Shown here in pieces: positions 21,571 to 38,100 of a stretch of DNA of 64,000 nucleotides (positions are counted from its first letter, which is position 1; each line of letters starts with the position of its first letter). A program made the translations under genes and the position numbers. The notes below the pieces were generated by a model. It made no database searches and was not told where the DNA came from. It saw only the letters and a program-made list of their open reading frames with translations. Source of the stretch: Beroe ovata (Eukaryota; Ctenophora; Nuda; Beroida; Beroidae). The DNA is taken from contig CAMPET010000189.1 in assembly GCA_946803715.1 (NCBI GenBank), forward strand, positions 1 to 64,000. Direction: 5' to 3'.

Positions 21571-22437
21571 GGATCTGGGATACTTATCTTCAGGTAACTA
21601 ACTTGTCATCTGTCTAACTGTCTGTATCTTACTACCCATTAAGAAAATAGATTTTCTGCCATAAAATATGGCAGTTAAACTCAACCAATATTAGATTGGT
21701 TAATGACCTGTGCTCATGAGTGAGCATGTGCTCAATGAGCATGTGTATTGCTCATACAAGACGTGCCTACCACAGCATCACTTAACCATGTCGTATTATA
21801 TAGTTCTACTTTTAGGTTTTAGAGCATAAAAACTATCGAGTCACGTGACAGCTGGCAACACAAACTGCTCACAGAAAAGTGTGGGTTTAGAAGGAGACCG
21901 TGTATGAGGTTGTCAATTTAAAATGGATGGGAGGGAAGGGACAGTCAGTGGAGCGGTGTCATTGACATAGAGTGAGGCTGTCACTGGCTGTCACTGACTG
22001 TCAGTTACGACTGCCGGGAGCCATCAATTATGTCTGTGCCTTGACGACTGACGTTTAGTATTTTGTAGAGTAAGCAGTTTCATGAGTAGGACAGCAAAAC
22101 GTATTGACATCATTTTACTTTTAGGAGTTAAGACGGATGTTTTATCCTTATTATATTGTATGAAACCCATTTTCAACCAATATTCCACCAAAACAATTTC
22201 ACATATTCCCACTGCCCCACTAGGATCAATATCATGGCAATTTTCCGATGTTTGGCATTCCTGCTCCTCCTCCTCTCTATTGTGGAGAGTCGAGTCCTCG
22301 TGCTGAGGCAGGAGGCTGCTGAGGACGCTGCTCCATTGCCTGACAGTGGAACCCCAGATGAGGCTGTGCCTGCTGAGGATGGTGCTGGAGATGGTGATCT
22401 TCCACCAGTTGGTGAAGAGGGTGTGGGCGAGACAATG
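21571..22437 (+). repeat. First unit of a ~0.9-kb tandem duplication carrying the acidic-protein gene
   Basis: Begins at GGATCTGGGATACTTATCTTCAG, a probable 5' exon ending in a donor at 21593/21594. It continues through an intron-like stretch with TCACGTGAC to the coding exon at 22234. The second unit starts at 22474 with the same sequence. The first unit is cut by the gap at 22438. Confidence 0.8.
22234..22437 (+). CDS. Secreted Glu/Gly-rich acidic protein, copy 1 (3' part lost in assembly gap)
   Basis: Starts [20 protein letters not shown], a clear signal peptide, followed by an acidic Pro/Ala/Glu/Asp segment ending [12 protein letters not shown]. The N gap at 22438 interrupts it at the point where copy 2 (23184-23681) enters its Glu-Gly repeats. 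Sequence after the gap is a copy of the 5' exon, so the frame past the gap is not real. A splice acceptor-like CACTAG lies just upstream of the ATG, pairing with the donor at 21594. Function unknown; low-complexity acidic secreted proteins often bind calcium or matrix, but that is only a possibility here. Confidence 0.7.
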
Positions 22438-22473
22438 NCGCCTGGCCAAAGTGGCAAACGGACTTATGCCCAT

Positions 22474-23400
22474 GGATCTGGGATACTTATCTTCAGGTAA
22501 CTAACTACTCATCTGTCTAACTGTCTGTATCTTACTATCTGTACTACCCATTAAGAAAATAGATTTACTGTCCATAAAATATGGCAGTTAAACTCAACCA
22601 ATATAAGATTGGTTAATGACCTGTACTCAATGAGCATGTGCTCAATGAGCATGTGTATTGCTCATACAAGACATGTCTACCACAGCATCACTTAACCATG
22701 TCGTATTATATAATTCTCCTTTTAGGTTTTAGAGCACAAAAACTATCGAGTCACGTGACAGCTGGCAACACAAACAGCTCACAGAAAAGTGTGGGTTTAG
22801 AAGGAGACCGTGTATGAGGTTGTCAATTTAAAATGGATGAGAGGGAAGGGACAGTCAGTGGTGTCACTGTCATAGAGTGAGGCTGTCACTGGCTGTCACT
22901 GACTTTCACTGGCTCGGTCAGTGGCTCAGTCAGTTCCTGATCATCTTTGCAGTTACGACTGCCGTGAGCCATCAATCTTGTCTGTGCCTTGACGACTGAC
23001 GTTTTGTAGAGTAAGCAGTTTCATGAGTAGAACTATAACTAGAACGAAAAAACACATTGACATCATTTTAGTTTTAGGAGTTAAGACGGATGTTTTATCC
23101 GTATTATATTGTATGAAACCCATTTTCAACCAATATTCCACCAAAACAATTTCACATATTCCCACTGCCCCAGGATCAAAATCATGGCAATTTTCCGATG
23201 TCTGGCATTCCTGCTCCTCCTCTCTGTTGTCGAGAGTCGAGTCCTCGTGCTGAGGCAGGAGTCTGCTGAGGAGGAGGCTCCTTTGCCTGATAGTGGAACC
23301 CCAGATGAGGCTGTGCCTGCTGAGGATGGTGCTGGCGATGATGATCTACCACCAGTTGGTGAAGAGGGTGTGGGCGAGACAATGCCAGAAGAGCAGGGAG
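22474..23400 (+). repeat. Second unit of the ~0.9-kb tandem duplication
   Basis: Same order of elements as 21571-22437: 5' exon and donor (22496/22497), TCACGTGAC intron segment, the CTCATGAGTAG stretch, then the coding exon at 23184. It has a short expansion of CAGTCAGTGG-type sequence near 22900-22940. Confidence 0.8.
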
Positions 23401-23681
23401 GAGAGGGAGAGGGTGAGGGAGAACAGCAGGGAGGAGAGGGAGATGTGGAAGGAGAGGGTGAGGGCGAAGGTGATGGTGATGTAGAAGGAGATGTAGAAGG
23501 AGAGGGAGAAGGAGAGGGAGAGGGAGAGGGAGAGGGAGAAGGAGAAAGTGAGGGAGATGATGATCTACCACCAGTTGGTGAAGAGGGTGTGGGCGAGACA
23601 ATGCCAGAAGAGCAGGGAGGAGAGGGAGACGTAGAAGGAGAGGCTGAGGGAGAGGGTGAGGGTGAGGGAGACATGGAATGA
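23184..23681 (+). CDS. Secreted Glu/Gly-rich acidic protein, copy 2
   Basis: 166 residues. [19 protein letters not shown] is a signal peptide, followed by an acidic segment with PEDxxxP spacing. Two copies of [20 protein letters not shown] flank long Glu-Gly and Asp/Val-Glu-Gly runs, and the protein ends GEGDME. It has almost no Lys or Arg after the signal peptide, so it should be strongly negative and disordered. CCCCAG just before the ATG and the duplicated 5' exon ending at 22496 suggest a two-exon transcript. Its repeat-rich DNA explains the nearby assembly gaps. I recognise no family; an extracellular matrix, mucus or mineral-binding role is speculation. The true length may differ if repeats are collapsed. 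Confidence 0.75.
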   Translation: MAIFRCLAFLLLLSVVESRVLVLRQESAEEEAPLPDSGTPDEAVPAEDGAGDDDLPPVGEEGVGETMPEEQGGEGEGEGEQQGGEGDVEGEGEGEGDGDVEGDVEGEGEGEGEGEGEGEGESEGDDDLPPVGEEGVGETMPEEQGGEGDVEGEAEGEGEGEGDME

Positions 23682-23880
23682 GGGGGAGAAATTGAAGGCG
23701 ATGATAGATTGAGTGTGGAGGATAGTCAAGCAAGGCGTTCTCCAAGTTTTGGCACGGGCATCCATGTAATACTAATTCATTATTGTAACTAAGCGAACAT
23801 TTCTTGGGGGTAATGATACGACCTAGTCTCCTAGTTCTATTGGTTCTTGAAACTGAAAGTACCTGTGATTTACTATAATT
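23655..23880 (+). repeat. 3'-end segment of acidic gene, first copy
   Basis: Runs from GAGGGTGAGGGAGACATGGAATGA through a conserved 3'UTR-like stretch to TGATTTACTATAATT, ending at the N gap 23881. Repeated almost exactly at 23882-24143. Confidence 0.8.
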
Positions 23881-23881
23881 N

Positions 23882-24143
23882 AGGGTGAGGGCGAGGGAGA
23901 AGGTGAGGGTGATGTGGAAGGAGAGGGTGAGGGAGACATGGAATGAGGGGGAGAAATTGAAGGTGATGATGGATTGAGTGTGGAGGATAGTCAAGCAAGG
24001 CGTTCTCCAAGTTTTGGCACGAGCATCCATGTAATACTAATTCATTATTGTAACTAAGCGAACATTTCTTGGGGGTAATGATACGACCTAGTCTCCTAGT
24101 TCTATTGGTTCTTGAAACTGAAAGTACCTGTGATTTACTATTG
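23882..24143 (+). pseudogene. Fragment of a third acidic-protein gene: end of the Glu-Gly repeat, stop and 3' flank
   Basis: Starts in Glu-Gly repeat sequence straight after the gap, reaches the same GACATGGAATGA stop, then the same 3' flank, and ends at another gap (24144). It lacks the signal peptide exon. It may be a true third gene split by the gap, or the other haplotype of copy 2. Confidence 0.55.
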
Positions 24144-24224
24144 NTAGTATTGCACTCTTGCGGAGTATTTTGGTCACGCAACGCGGGAACAATTACAAAT
24201 TTGTATGTTGTAGGTTTTTCCCTA

Positions 24225-24336
24225 CCGTCGGCGCCGCGCAGTTGTCGTTCCGCCCTTGCCATGGCGCCATGGATAAAATCCCGCCATGGCGGAACTTTAT
24301 CCGGGCGGACTAATTACAATTGCGCGGCGCCGACGG
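24225..24336. repeat. GC-rich foldback element with 21-bp inverted arms
   Basis: CCGTCGGCGCCGCGCAGTTGT (24225-24245) pairs with ACAATTGCGCGGCGCCGACGG (24316-24336), with one mismatch. Further pairing inside the loop (CCGCCC / GGGCGG) extends the stem, and the interior holds the perfect palindromes CCATGGCGCCATGG and CCGCCATGGCGG. It stands out as a GC island in A+T-rich sequence and has no coding signal. A MITE or structured element is possible. Confidence 0.8.
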
Positions 24337-24673
24337 CATGGAAATGGGATCCGCGATATAATATTTGGCGTTGATCGCGCGCGACGTACAATGAAAGTGT
24401 CATTTGCGTCGTGCCGCGCATATACAATTGACTCCAAATCTTCTTGTTTCCGAGACTTTTAATTCGATCAACAAATATTAAGGTCTGATATTTTCTGAAA
24501 TCAGTGCCTGGAATAGTGCATAAAACTAATCAGCGTGGTATTTATCTATGCCATTTCTGATACAAAGATGTGTCCACTATCTAAAATTATATCCTGTTAG
24601 ATTGTTCATGCTCCATCATTGGCTGCTGCACATGAAAAGAGATTCCTGTGCATGATTCCACATTTCTATCAAC

Positions 24674-25819
24674 ATGATAACCAAAATGCTGTTCATTTTT
24701 GCAATTTTCTGTCAACAGATGTTAGGGTCATTTGCATATTATGATAATTTCTTGAGCCATACTGCACTTGAAAGGGTACCAGGTTCAATTGGTGGTGATG
24801 TTGAATTGAGATGCACTAAAATCATTGAGAGAATATTTGGTGATGTGGTCTATACCCCTCAGTCTTGTTCACCTGAATGGAATGACAATTGTTACCATGA
24901 ATGGTCAAAGAATGACGAGATTATTAATAAAAAGAAAAACAAGTACAAACTGGAGTCCAAAACCACTTATGATTATTGTGAAAATTTTTTCAAAACATCA
25001 GAGCTAGTACATGACTTAATTCCTGGACTTGAAGATAATGAATGGTCAAGGGATATCTTATGTTATGCATCAATTCTGAAAATTCAAAATATTGAAGAGT
25101 CAGATTTTGGTGAATATACATGTAATCTTTCCCTTCATGATTCAGATAAAAAACCATTAACAAAAAGTGAATTGAAAGTCATCACCCTGTACGATAAAGA
25201 TATAAGCAATGAGGAAACAGTCCCATCAGTCCATTTCATTGATTCTTATTACATCGAAAATAATAAATTTGAACTTTTGGCTCAATGCACTACATTAGGA
25301 GGAAACCAGTACTGGATAGTCTATGACCCCCAGGATAAGGAATGTGGTAACATTGGAAATTGTGAAGCAAAATCATGGATTATTGATGAATTCTCAGAAG
25401 ATTCTTGGAGATGTTTTGATTACCAATACAATTCCCACTCTCCTTACCCAGGGATCACAGAATCTTTCATCTTCTTCCAGAATATTTGCCCATCCGATTA
25501 CTTGGTAGTCAATTGTGCAGTAGACATTGATGGTGTCGCAACCAGTAACTACAGCAACAGGATACTGGTGAAGGAGCAGGATTTCTTCTGGACCTATTAT
25601 GACAGCTCTTTTGGGATCATTATTGCTATAACCATATCAGTGATAATTCCCATACTGGGGGTTTTTATCCTAGCAGCATCTATCGTGGCTTGTGTAAGGG
25701 GAAAGATATGCTGTCCTAGGAGGAAACATCACTTCGTCGCACTGCAGCAAAGACCAGTTGTACAGAATTATATGCCAGACCCACATTACCATGTACAAGT
25801 TCCAGCCTATGGGCCCTGA
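24674..25819 (+). CDS. Intronless Ig-domain single-pass membrane protein
   Basis: 381 aa in one exon. Residues 1-21 are a signal peptide. A V-type Ig-like fold is indicated by Cys47 (VELRC) and Cys150 with the preceding DFGEYTC pattern (Asp144, Gly146, Tyr148); extra cysteines at 65, 73, 102 and 130 could add disulfides. Residues ~175-305 form a second Cys-containing extracellular region, too diverged to call. A transmembrane helix spans about 314-340, followed by a basic CCPRRK stop-transfer patch and a ~40-aa cytoplasmic tail with several Tyr and Pro residues. It should sit at the cell surface, as an adhesion or recognition receptor by analogy. The lack of introns among intron-rich neighbours suggests a retrocopy origin or an intron-poor family. 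A polyadenylation-type AATAAA lies near 26154. Confidence 0.8.
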   Translation: MITKMLFIFAIFCQQMLGSFAYYDNFLSHTALERVPGSIGGDVELRCTKIIERIFGDVVYTPQSCSPEWNDNCYHEWSKNDEIINKKKNKYKLESKTTYDYCENFFKTSELVHDLIPGLEDNEWSRDILCYASILKIQNIEESDFGEYTCNLSLHDSDKKPLTKSELKVITLYDKDISNEETVPSVHFIDSYYIENNKFELLAQCTTLGGNQYWIVYDPQDKECGNIGNCEAKSWIIDEFSEDSWRCFDYQYNSHSPYPGITESFIFFQNICPSDYLVVNCAVDIDGVATSNYSNRILVKEQDFFWTYYDSSFGIIIAITISVIIPILGVFILAASIVACVRGKICCPRRKHHFVALQQRPVVQNYMPDPHYHVQVPAYGP

Positions 25820-29576
<3,757 letters not shown>

Positions 29577-30397
29577 CGTTACGTGGTTGTCATGGTCACG
29601 CGTGGTTTTTATAATCACGTGTTAGATTTCTAGAAGTTAGTTACCATGGTATTGGTAACTGTCACGTGGGAATTGATCGGATCCCTCGAAGGCTTAAACA
29701 GACAGACAATGCACACTAACATAATTGAATTTTATTTCTTCTGAATTTCGTGAATATTTTTTGAATTGTACTAAGTGAGATGCATTAACTTCTTTGGACG
29801 CATGAGGAAGCGCGTGTGTGTCATTTGACTTAAGTGTTCCGTTATGGATAGTTTTTTTCTTGCAATTTGACAAAGCATAGACTTTTTTTTTCTGGAATCT
29901 GAAGAAATGATCAATCAACAAGTTATTTTACATCAAACTAGCGTCAGAAAATCGAACCAATAACTATAAGAATCTTTGAAAGTGAAATCACTAAAAATTT
30001 GTGATGGAAACGGCTCTACTTACATTTTACAATCTCGCACGCAAAAGTTGAAATTCTGATACTGGATAGTGGATAGTGATCATTGGGTTTTCAAACTGTA
30101 TAATATATTGTTCTTAAAGATGATTCAAATATTTAAAGAATAATAACAATCAATTTCGTCGAATCAACAGAACAAGCAAAGTGAGCAGCAATTCATCATT
30201 CAAAACCACTATCATCGATTAAGATATCTCAAAAAGTGTTCATCATTACCCCCTCGGCAAAATGAGAGTCATAAAATACTGTTCATGTCACTATGGTTGC
30301 GTGACGTTACGTGTTTCTATGGTCAAGTCACGTCACGACACGCGTTGGTTATGTGACGTTACGTGTTGCTATGGTAACGTGACAGAAGATCAGCGAA
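29577..30397. other. Spacer between convergent PHAF1 and Rab4 genes
   Basis: No gene seen. Rich in ACGTGACGTTACGTG-type palindromic motifs (29565-29630 and 30295-30385) and an X-box-like GTTGCTATGGTAAC at 30365-30378, inside or next to the two 3'UTRs. Confidence 0.5.
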
Positions 30398-32929
<2,532 letters not shown>

Positions 32930-34156
32930 GATGTATCTTTTCCAAATTCTTCAGAGAGCAGCCTTACATTGTATAACTGTGAATGTAAGTGCTTGAATTC
33001 CAAGTATTCTTTGCAGAAAGCCTACAGAGAGTTTTACAGAATCCTTGACAAGCCAATACATAGACTGGCAAGTGGCAAACACAATTGTCAAATGGTTACA
33101 TGAATGTCCAAACATAAGTATATATCTCTGCATTGATAGTACTGTATACACTCATTGCCAATACAATATTCACCGCACCTCCATAATTTATGGATATGAC
33201 TCTGGTTTGGAATGTTAGCTAGACTGTATTCAATCAAAGCAAACCCACACATTTGAATCCATTTTATTCACAGTCATATTGAATACCAAGAGATATGGTG
33301 AGTGACTCTATTTTTTTGGCAAGANCGTGAATGAAAGAAAGTTGTATTTAAACATGCAGAACTGCGTTGAGATGTTTAATGAAAGTTTAAGCAATGAAGT
33401 ACAAAAAGAATGAAGTACAAAAAGAATGATTAAATATTAAGATATAATAATTATTCCTTGAACAAATACATCACCATTTTTATAATGTCTTGTGTAATTG
33501 AAGGCGATCGTCGCGCGCAGCGCGCGGCTCAGATGTGTTCATAAATAAATGGCTAAACATTATATATCATATTCATTTTTAACAGTGCTACAAAGTTTTT
33601 TGTCATGACTTGTCGTGCCTAAAATCAATTTTAAACTTTTGATTTTTAATGCGCGGCTCAAAACGTTTTAAAACAGCGGCCGCGAATTGTCTGGCGATGC
33701 TAGACCGCTGATGCAAGCCGCGAAGCGGCTTCCGTCAGACTTTGTCTGAGAAATAGAATAAGTTTGCGGCGCGCGCGCAAAACGAAATTCTCGACAGGGT
33801 CTATCATCGATCGACAAGCCGCGAAGTTCGAGTTACTCATTGTGTAAATTCAATTAAAGTATGCGATAAATTAATATTTGCATTTGCAATTTGAGTTTCT
33901 TTCAATTCTTCTTATCATGACATCATCGAATCATCTCATAGAATATTTGCACTTATATCTTAAAAGACAGTTATATGTGAATGTGTTTATGTCCTGTTTA
34001 ATTTTCCTCTTGGTTTATCAGTCCATTAGTACATTGAGATAGTTCATCTAGAGATAATTTCCAGGATTGCTAGCCATGATTTTGATCAGAAGTACATTTC
34101 AATTCCAATTCGAATTAACGGAGGATGCTATATAAGTTGAGTGATGTTGGAAGGAC
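32930..34156. other. Spacer between divergent Rab4 and TSEN34; GC-rich hairpin cluster
   Basis: No gene seen. At 33495-33830 there are CGCGCG blocks and perfect short hairpins: AAGCCGC-GAA-GCGGCTT (33714-33731) followed at once by CAGAC-TTT-GTCTG (33736-33748). A TATATAAG lies at 34129-34136, only 21 bp before the TSEN34 ATG. A gap is at 33325. Confidence 0.55.
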
Positions 34157-35011
34157 ATGATACTGAATGGATTACTATTTGTGACTTCTAAAGAAGACGT
34201 TAATTGCCCTCAAGATTCACATCATGAAACAAAAGAACTTGAAAGTTGTCCCATCTACATTATAAATAATGCATTCTTTTTGTGGGATGCTGAGACAGCT
34301 ATAAAGATAAGAAATACCTATGGTATCATAGGGAAGTTGGTTGGAGCTCTGCCTAGAAAGAGTAGACAAAATAAAGCATTTGGGTTACCCCTTCAGTTAA
34401 TGAAAGAAGAGGCATACCTTCTTGCCACATTTGGACAAGCCAAATTGCTTCAACTTGAAGGGTTACCCTTTGTTCAAAAATCAGAACAATTTGACAATGA
34501 ACTGCAACATTCCTATTCTCAGCAAAATGAATATCTGAGGAGGACTATCTTCCAGAAATCTCAGAATTTTGTAGTTAACCCCGTGGAGATACCTCCTCAT
34601 CTTGACCTCTCTACTGATATTGACTTGAACAGAGTCCCTTACCATTTACACAGAATATTTTACCGGCAACTTCCTGCTTTCTGGACATCAAAATACAAAG
34701 ATGTCAATGGGATTGTTCTGAGTGAATTCGAAAAACTACGAACTGTAGTCCTGCATGATTTAGGTAGGAGAAGATATCAAACAACAATTGGTGATAAATT
34801 TGGAGGAGATTTTCTAATTTACCCAGGGAATCCCTTGGTTTACCATGCTTACTTTGTGGTAAAAGTTTGCCAAGCTGATTCAGAATTAAAAACAAGAGAC
34901 TTGTTAGCATTTTCACGACTAGCATCTTCAGTACATAAGGTTGGTATTCTAGCATTTGTCAGAGGTGGGAATGTATCTTATATAAGTCTTCAATGGTCAG
35001 GACTCAAATGA
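34157..35011 (+). CDS. TSEN34: tRNA-splicing endonuclease subunit Sen34 (TSEN34), intronless
   Basis: 284 aa in one exon. The N-terminal domain has LVGALPRKSRQNKAFGLPL followed by LMKEEAYLLA, as in Sen34 proteins. The C-terminal nuclease domain begins KFGGDFLIYPGNPLVYHAYF and ends YISLQW. The catalytic triad of Sen34 is present: Tyr222, His230 and Lys261 (SSVHKVG). The protein cleaves the 3' splice site of intron-containing pre-tRNAs in a complex with TSEN2, TSEN15 and TSEN54; none of those is in the window. It is shorter than the human protein (about 310 aa) because the charged linker is small. It reads toward claspin, with 178 bp between its stop and the claspin start. A TATATAAG only 21 bp upstream of the ATG would put initiation very close to or past it, so the true leader is uncertain. 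Confidence 0.95.
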   Translation: MILNGLLFVTSKEDVNCPQDSHHETKELESCPIYIINNAFFLWDAETAIKIRNTYGIIGKLVGALPRKSRQNKAFGLPLQLMKEEAYLLATFGQAKLLQLEGLPFVQKSEQFDNELQHSYSQQNEYLRRTIFQKSQNFVVNPVEIPPHLDLSTDIDLNRVPYHLHRIFYRQLPAFWTSKYKDVNGIVLSEFEKLRTVVLHDLGRRRYQTTIGDKFGGDFLIYPGNPLVYHAYFVVKVCQADSELKTRDLLAFSRLASSVHKVGILAFVRGGNVSYISLQWSGLK

Positions 35012-35189
35012 AATTGTCTGATGATAAAGCTTGGCTACACATTTTGGATATTTGCTTTTGACTTGGCTACACATTTTGGATATATGTTTTTCACTAGACT
35101 CACTATGTTTACTTTGTAAAACCTAATACTTTCCAACCTTAAAACCTCCCATTAGCTAATGCAGGACATTGATTTTGGCGCCTGACTCC

Positions 35190-38100
35190 ATGGACACTTG
35201 TACAGACATTCTTACAAAAAATGTGCAGTCTGATGAAAATGACTCAACAAAACAAATGCCTTATATTGAAACTTCCGCCTCAAATGGAGTGAAAACTGCT
35301 GGTGATGAGCTCATGAAAGATCTGGAACAGATGCTCCATGACGATGAAATGGAGTCTGAACCTCTTCAGGTACTGATATTTGGATTTGTGTTGAATCTGT
35401 GTTTGGGGACTGACTTGGTTATGAAATTTCAATAATAACTCAACTCTCCAGGACATTCCAGACCAGCTTGATGGTGACGAGGATAAGCTGGAAATTGTGG
35501 CAGATGATAGTGAGAGTGAAGAAGAGATTCAGGCCACAAGGAAGAAGGAAAAAATGAACAGCCTGAATGACTCTGATGATGAAAATAGCGACAATTGGAA
35601 TGACAATTTTGACGAAGGTATTGTATTTTACACCCTTTTGCGGGTGATTTTCGCCACCACTATTCACAAATGGGTAGACAACATTTACTGTTACAGGTGA
35701 CAGCAATTTTAAGTCTGCAAAAGCCGAGAATTCGATCTCTTCGGGGAAAGACGAAGAAGAAATGTTGGTTGATGCAGATAAAGAAAACATGAGGAAGAAA
35801 AAGAGTAAGAAGAAAAATAAAGAGAAAGAGAAAGAGAAAGAGGACGATAATAAAGATAGAAGTGACAAGGGGAGTAATGATGAAGAGAACCTGAAAGAGA
35901 AGAAGAAATCTGGGAAAAAGAAGAAGAAGAACAAGGATCAGGAGGGAGAAATGAAGGAAAGGAAACCGAAGAAGGGCGAGTTGGACACTGTGGCTCAGTT
36001 AGTCAGCGAGAAACAGCGACTCATACGAGGTATCCGACTTTAGCCGATCAGCTAAATTATATGCGATATTCAGTGGAAATGCTATAAAGTTCAGTCTAAC
36101 CACCTCCTCTTCCAGAGTCAGTAGTTCGACTTCCTCGTCATGAACCACGGCCAGTACAACTGAGCGACTGTCTGGCTCGCATCCCAAAACTGACAGCCGT
36201 CAAGCCACCCTCACCACTGAAGAGCAAGACTGCACCTCTTGTGGCTCCGAGCGGTCCTGCCCCCAAACTGTCGTCCCAGGAAGATGAGTTCTTCATGCCG
36301 AAAAATCTGGGGAATTTCATGAGTAGGTATGTACTATTATGTTATTATATGTACTACTAGAAAACCCGCCAAGTGGACGTGATACAATACCAATTCAAAA
36401 CGACAACAGGGCAACAGAAAAACCGTGAAGTGGATGACATGTGACTTGAATAACGCGAACCCGCCAAGTGGACGTGATGCACTACCCATTGGTACCGACA
36501 ATAACAGGATGTTACTTTAGAACGACAGCTAAACATGACCTGTGATCAAAATCCAACGCACTTATTTGAACCAATTTTATGAAGGAGCACTTGATCACAA
36601 TTCGGCCATTTCTTCGAATAAGCACAGGAAATGGTGCTTGCCCGGTTGTCCGACTTTCGTTTAATTTATCGTTTCAATTTGCATCCTAGTGTATTGTTAT
36701 CGAAAATAACATCGTATTTCACCATGAGTCGAAAAGACTAACTGCAGAGCAAAAGCAACAACTGTCAATTTGACCGTTGCTCGAATCAGAACCCACTTGC
36801 ATTCATCCCATCAACGAAAACTAAAGCAGCATCATCAGAAATGAGCTCCCACTTCACTATTACAGTAGTAGCACGTATCCATGGCAACGCGCACTTTAAC
36901 TTCAAAATCAGCACGTGCATTTAGTGACGGACGTAAATAAATAAATACAAACAAACAACCAAATTATAATATAGATGTACATTGTACATTGTACATTGTA
37001 CATTGTACATTGTCCATGAACTTAAGTTATGTACTTTGACAACACTCTATATCAACCACTTGCGAGCGTCAACAATTGTTTTCGAAAATGATTCATTTGA
37101 CACGTTCTTTGCTGACACTTAGATATGAAGGTTTTATGTCCCCTCCCTTGCATTTGTAGTACTGAGCACAACAGCACGTCTTATTACTGCCCTTTTATGG
37201 GATAATTAGCCGTGCTTGTGAGCTAATTATCCATCACATGCTGCAGCTTCTCCGTGTTGAAGCCACACAATGCTGGAGTCACATGGGGTAATTTTATACT
37301 GCTGCTACCTGACTATAGAGCAGTGTCGTATCCCAATCACAAAGAAATATCTCATCGCTGCAAATATATTCACTGAGCACGCTCCATCCTCAGTTTTAAA
37401 CTTTACAACACTACTTTATACAATCAAATTTGAGGTAAGATTAAGTTCCCATGTGTACCTGATTCTCTCCGGAGATCAGACTTCACAACTTTTGGTTTGT
37501 CTTCCACTAGGAGGACTCAAATTAAACAGAAATACGCATTTAATAACCCAGAACACACTTTCTCTCTTACATCAGTTTGCTCTGATATCATTTCTCTCTG
37601 ACACCCCTTTTTGCCGCGCCACTTCCGTTGACACCATTTCTCTAATATAGATTTCCCTTGACACCACTTCCTGACACCACTTTCTTCTCTGACAGCACTT
37701 TCCTCTCTGACTCCACTCTGTACTCTGACACCACTTTCCTCTCTGACATCACTTTCTTCTCTGACACCACCTTCCTGTCTGACACCACTTTTCTCCCTGA
37801 CGCAACTTTTCTCTCTGACACCGCTTTCTTCCTTGACACCACTTTTCCTTGACACCACTGTGGACTCTGACACCATTTCTCCTTGACACTTCTCCCATTA
37901 GTCACTCTAACCCTTCTTTGATCCCGTGATAACACTATTCTCGACATCAGGTTTAAGAAGCACATGTCGATGGCCAGTAAAGTTACCACAGAGAAGCAAG
38001 AGAACTGCAATAACAAGGCGGTTATTCATCAAATAGCTGCCAAGAGAAGCATTCCCCAAAGTGTACTGATAAAGAAGCAGCTTCAAACTCAACTTAAAGT

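Noticed and set aside
23126-24030. Long minus-strand frames of Ser/Pro and His/Leu/Pro across the acidic gene
   Set aside because: Antisense and out-of-frame shadows of the Glu-Gly repeat; composition is a direct product of the GAGGGA repeat.
33490-33830. Possible CRISPR-like or prokaryotic insertion
   Set aside because: No regular spacers or direct repeats; hairpins only, in clearly eukaryotic context.
35440-35934. Minus-strand Phe/Ser-rich frame over claspin
   Set aside because: Antisense of the Lys/Glu-rich claspin exon; no independent support.
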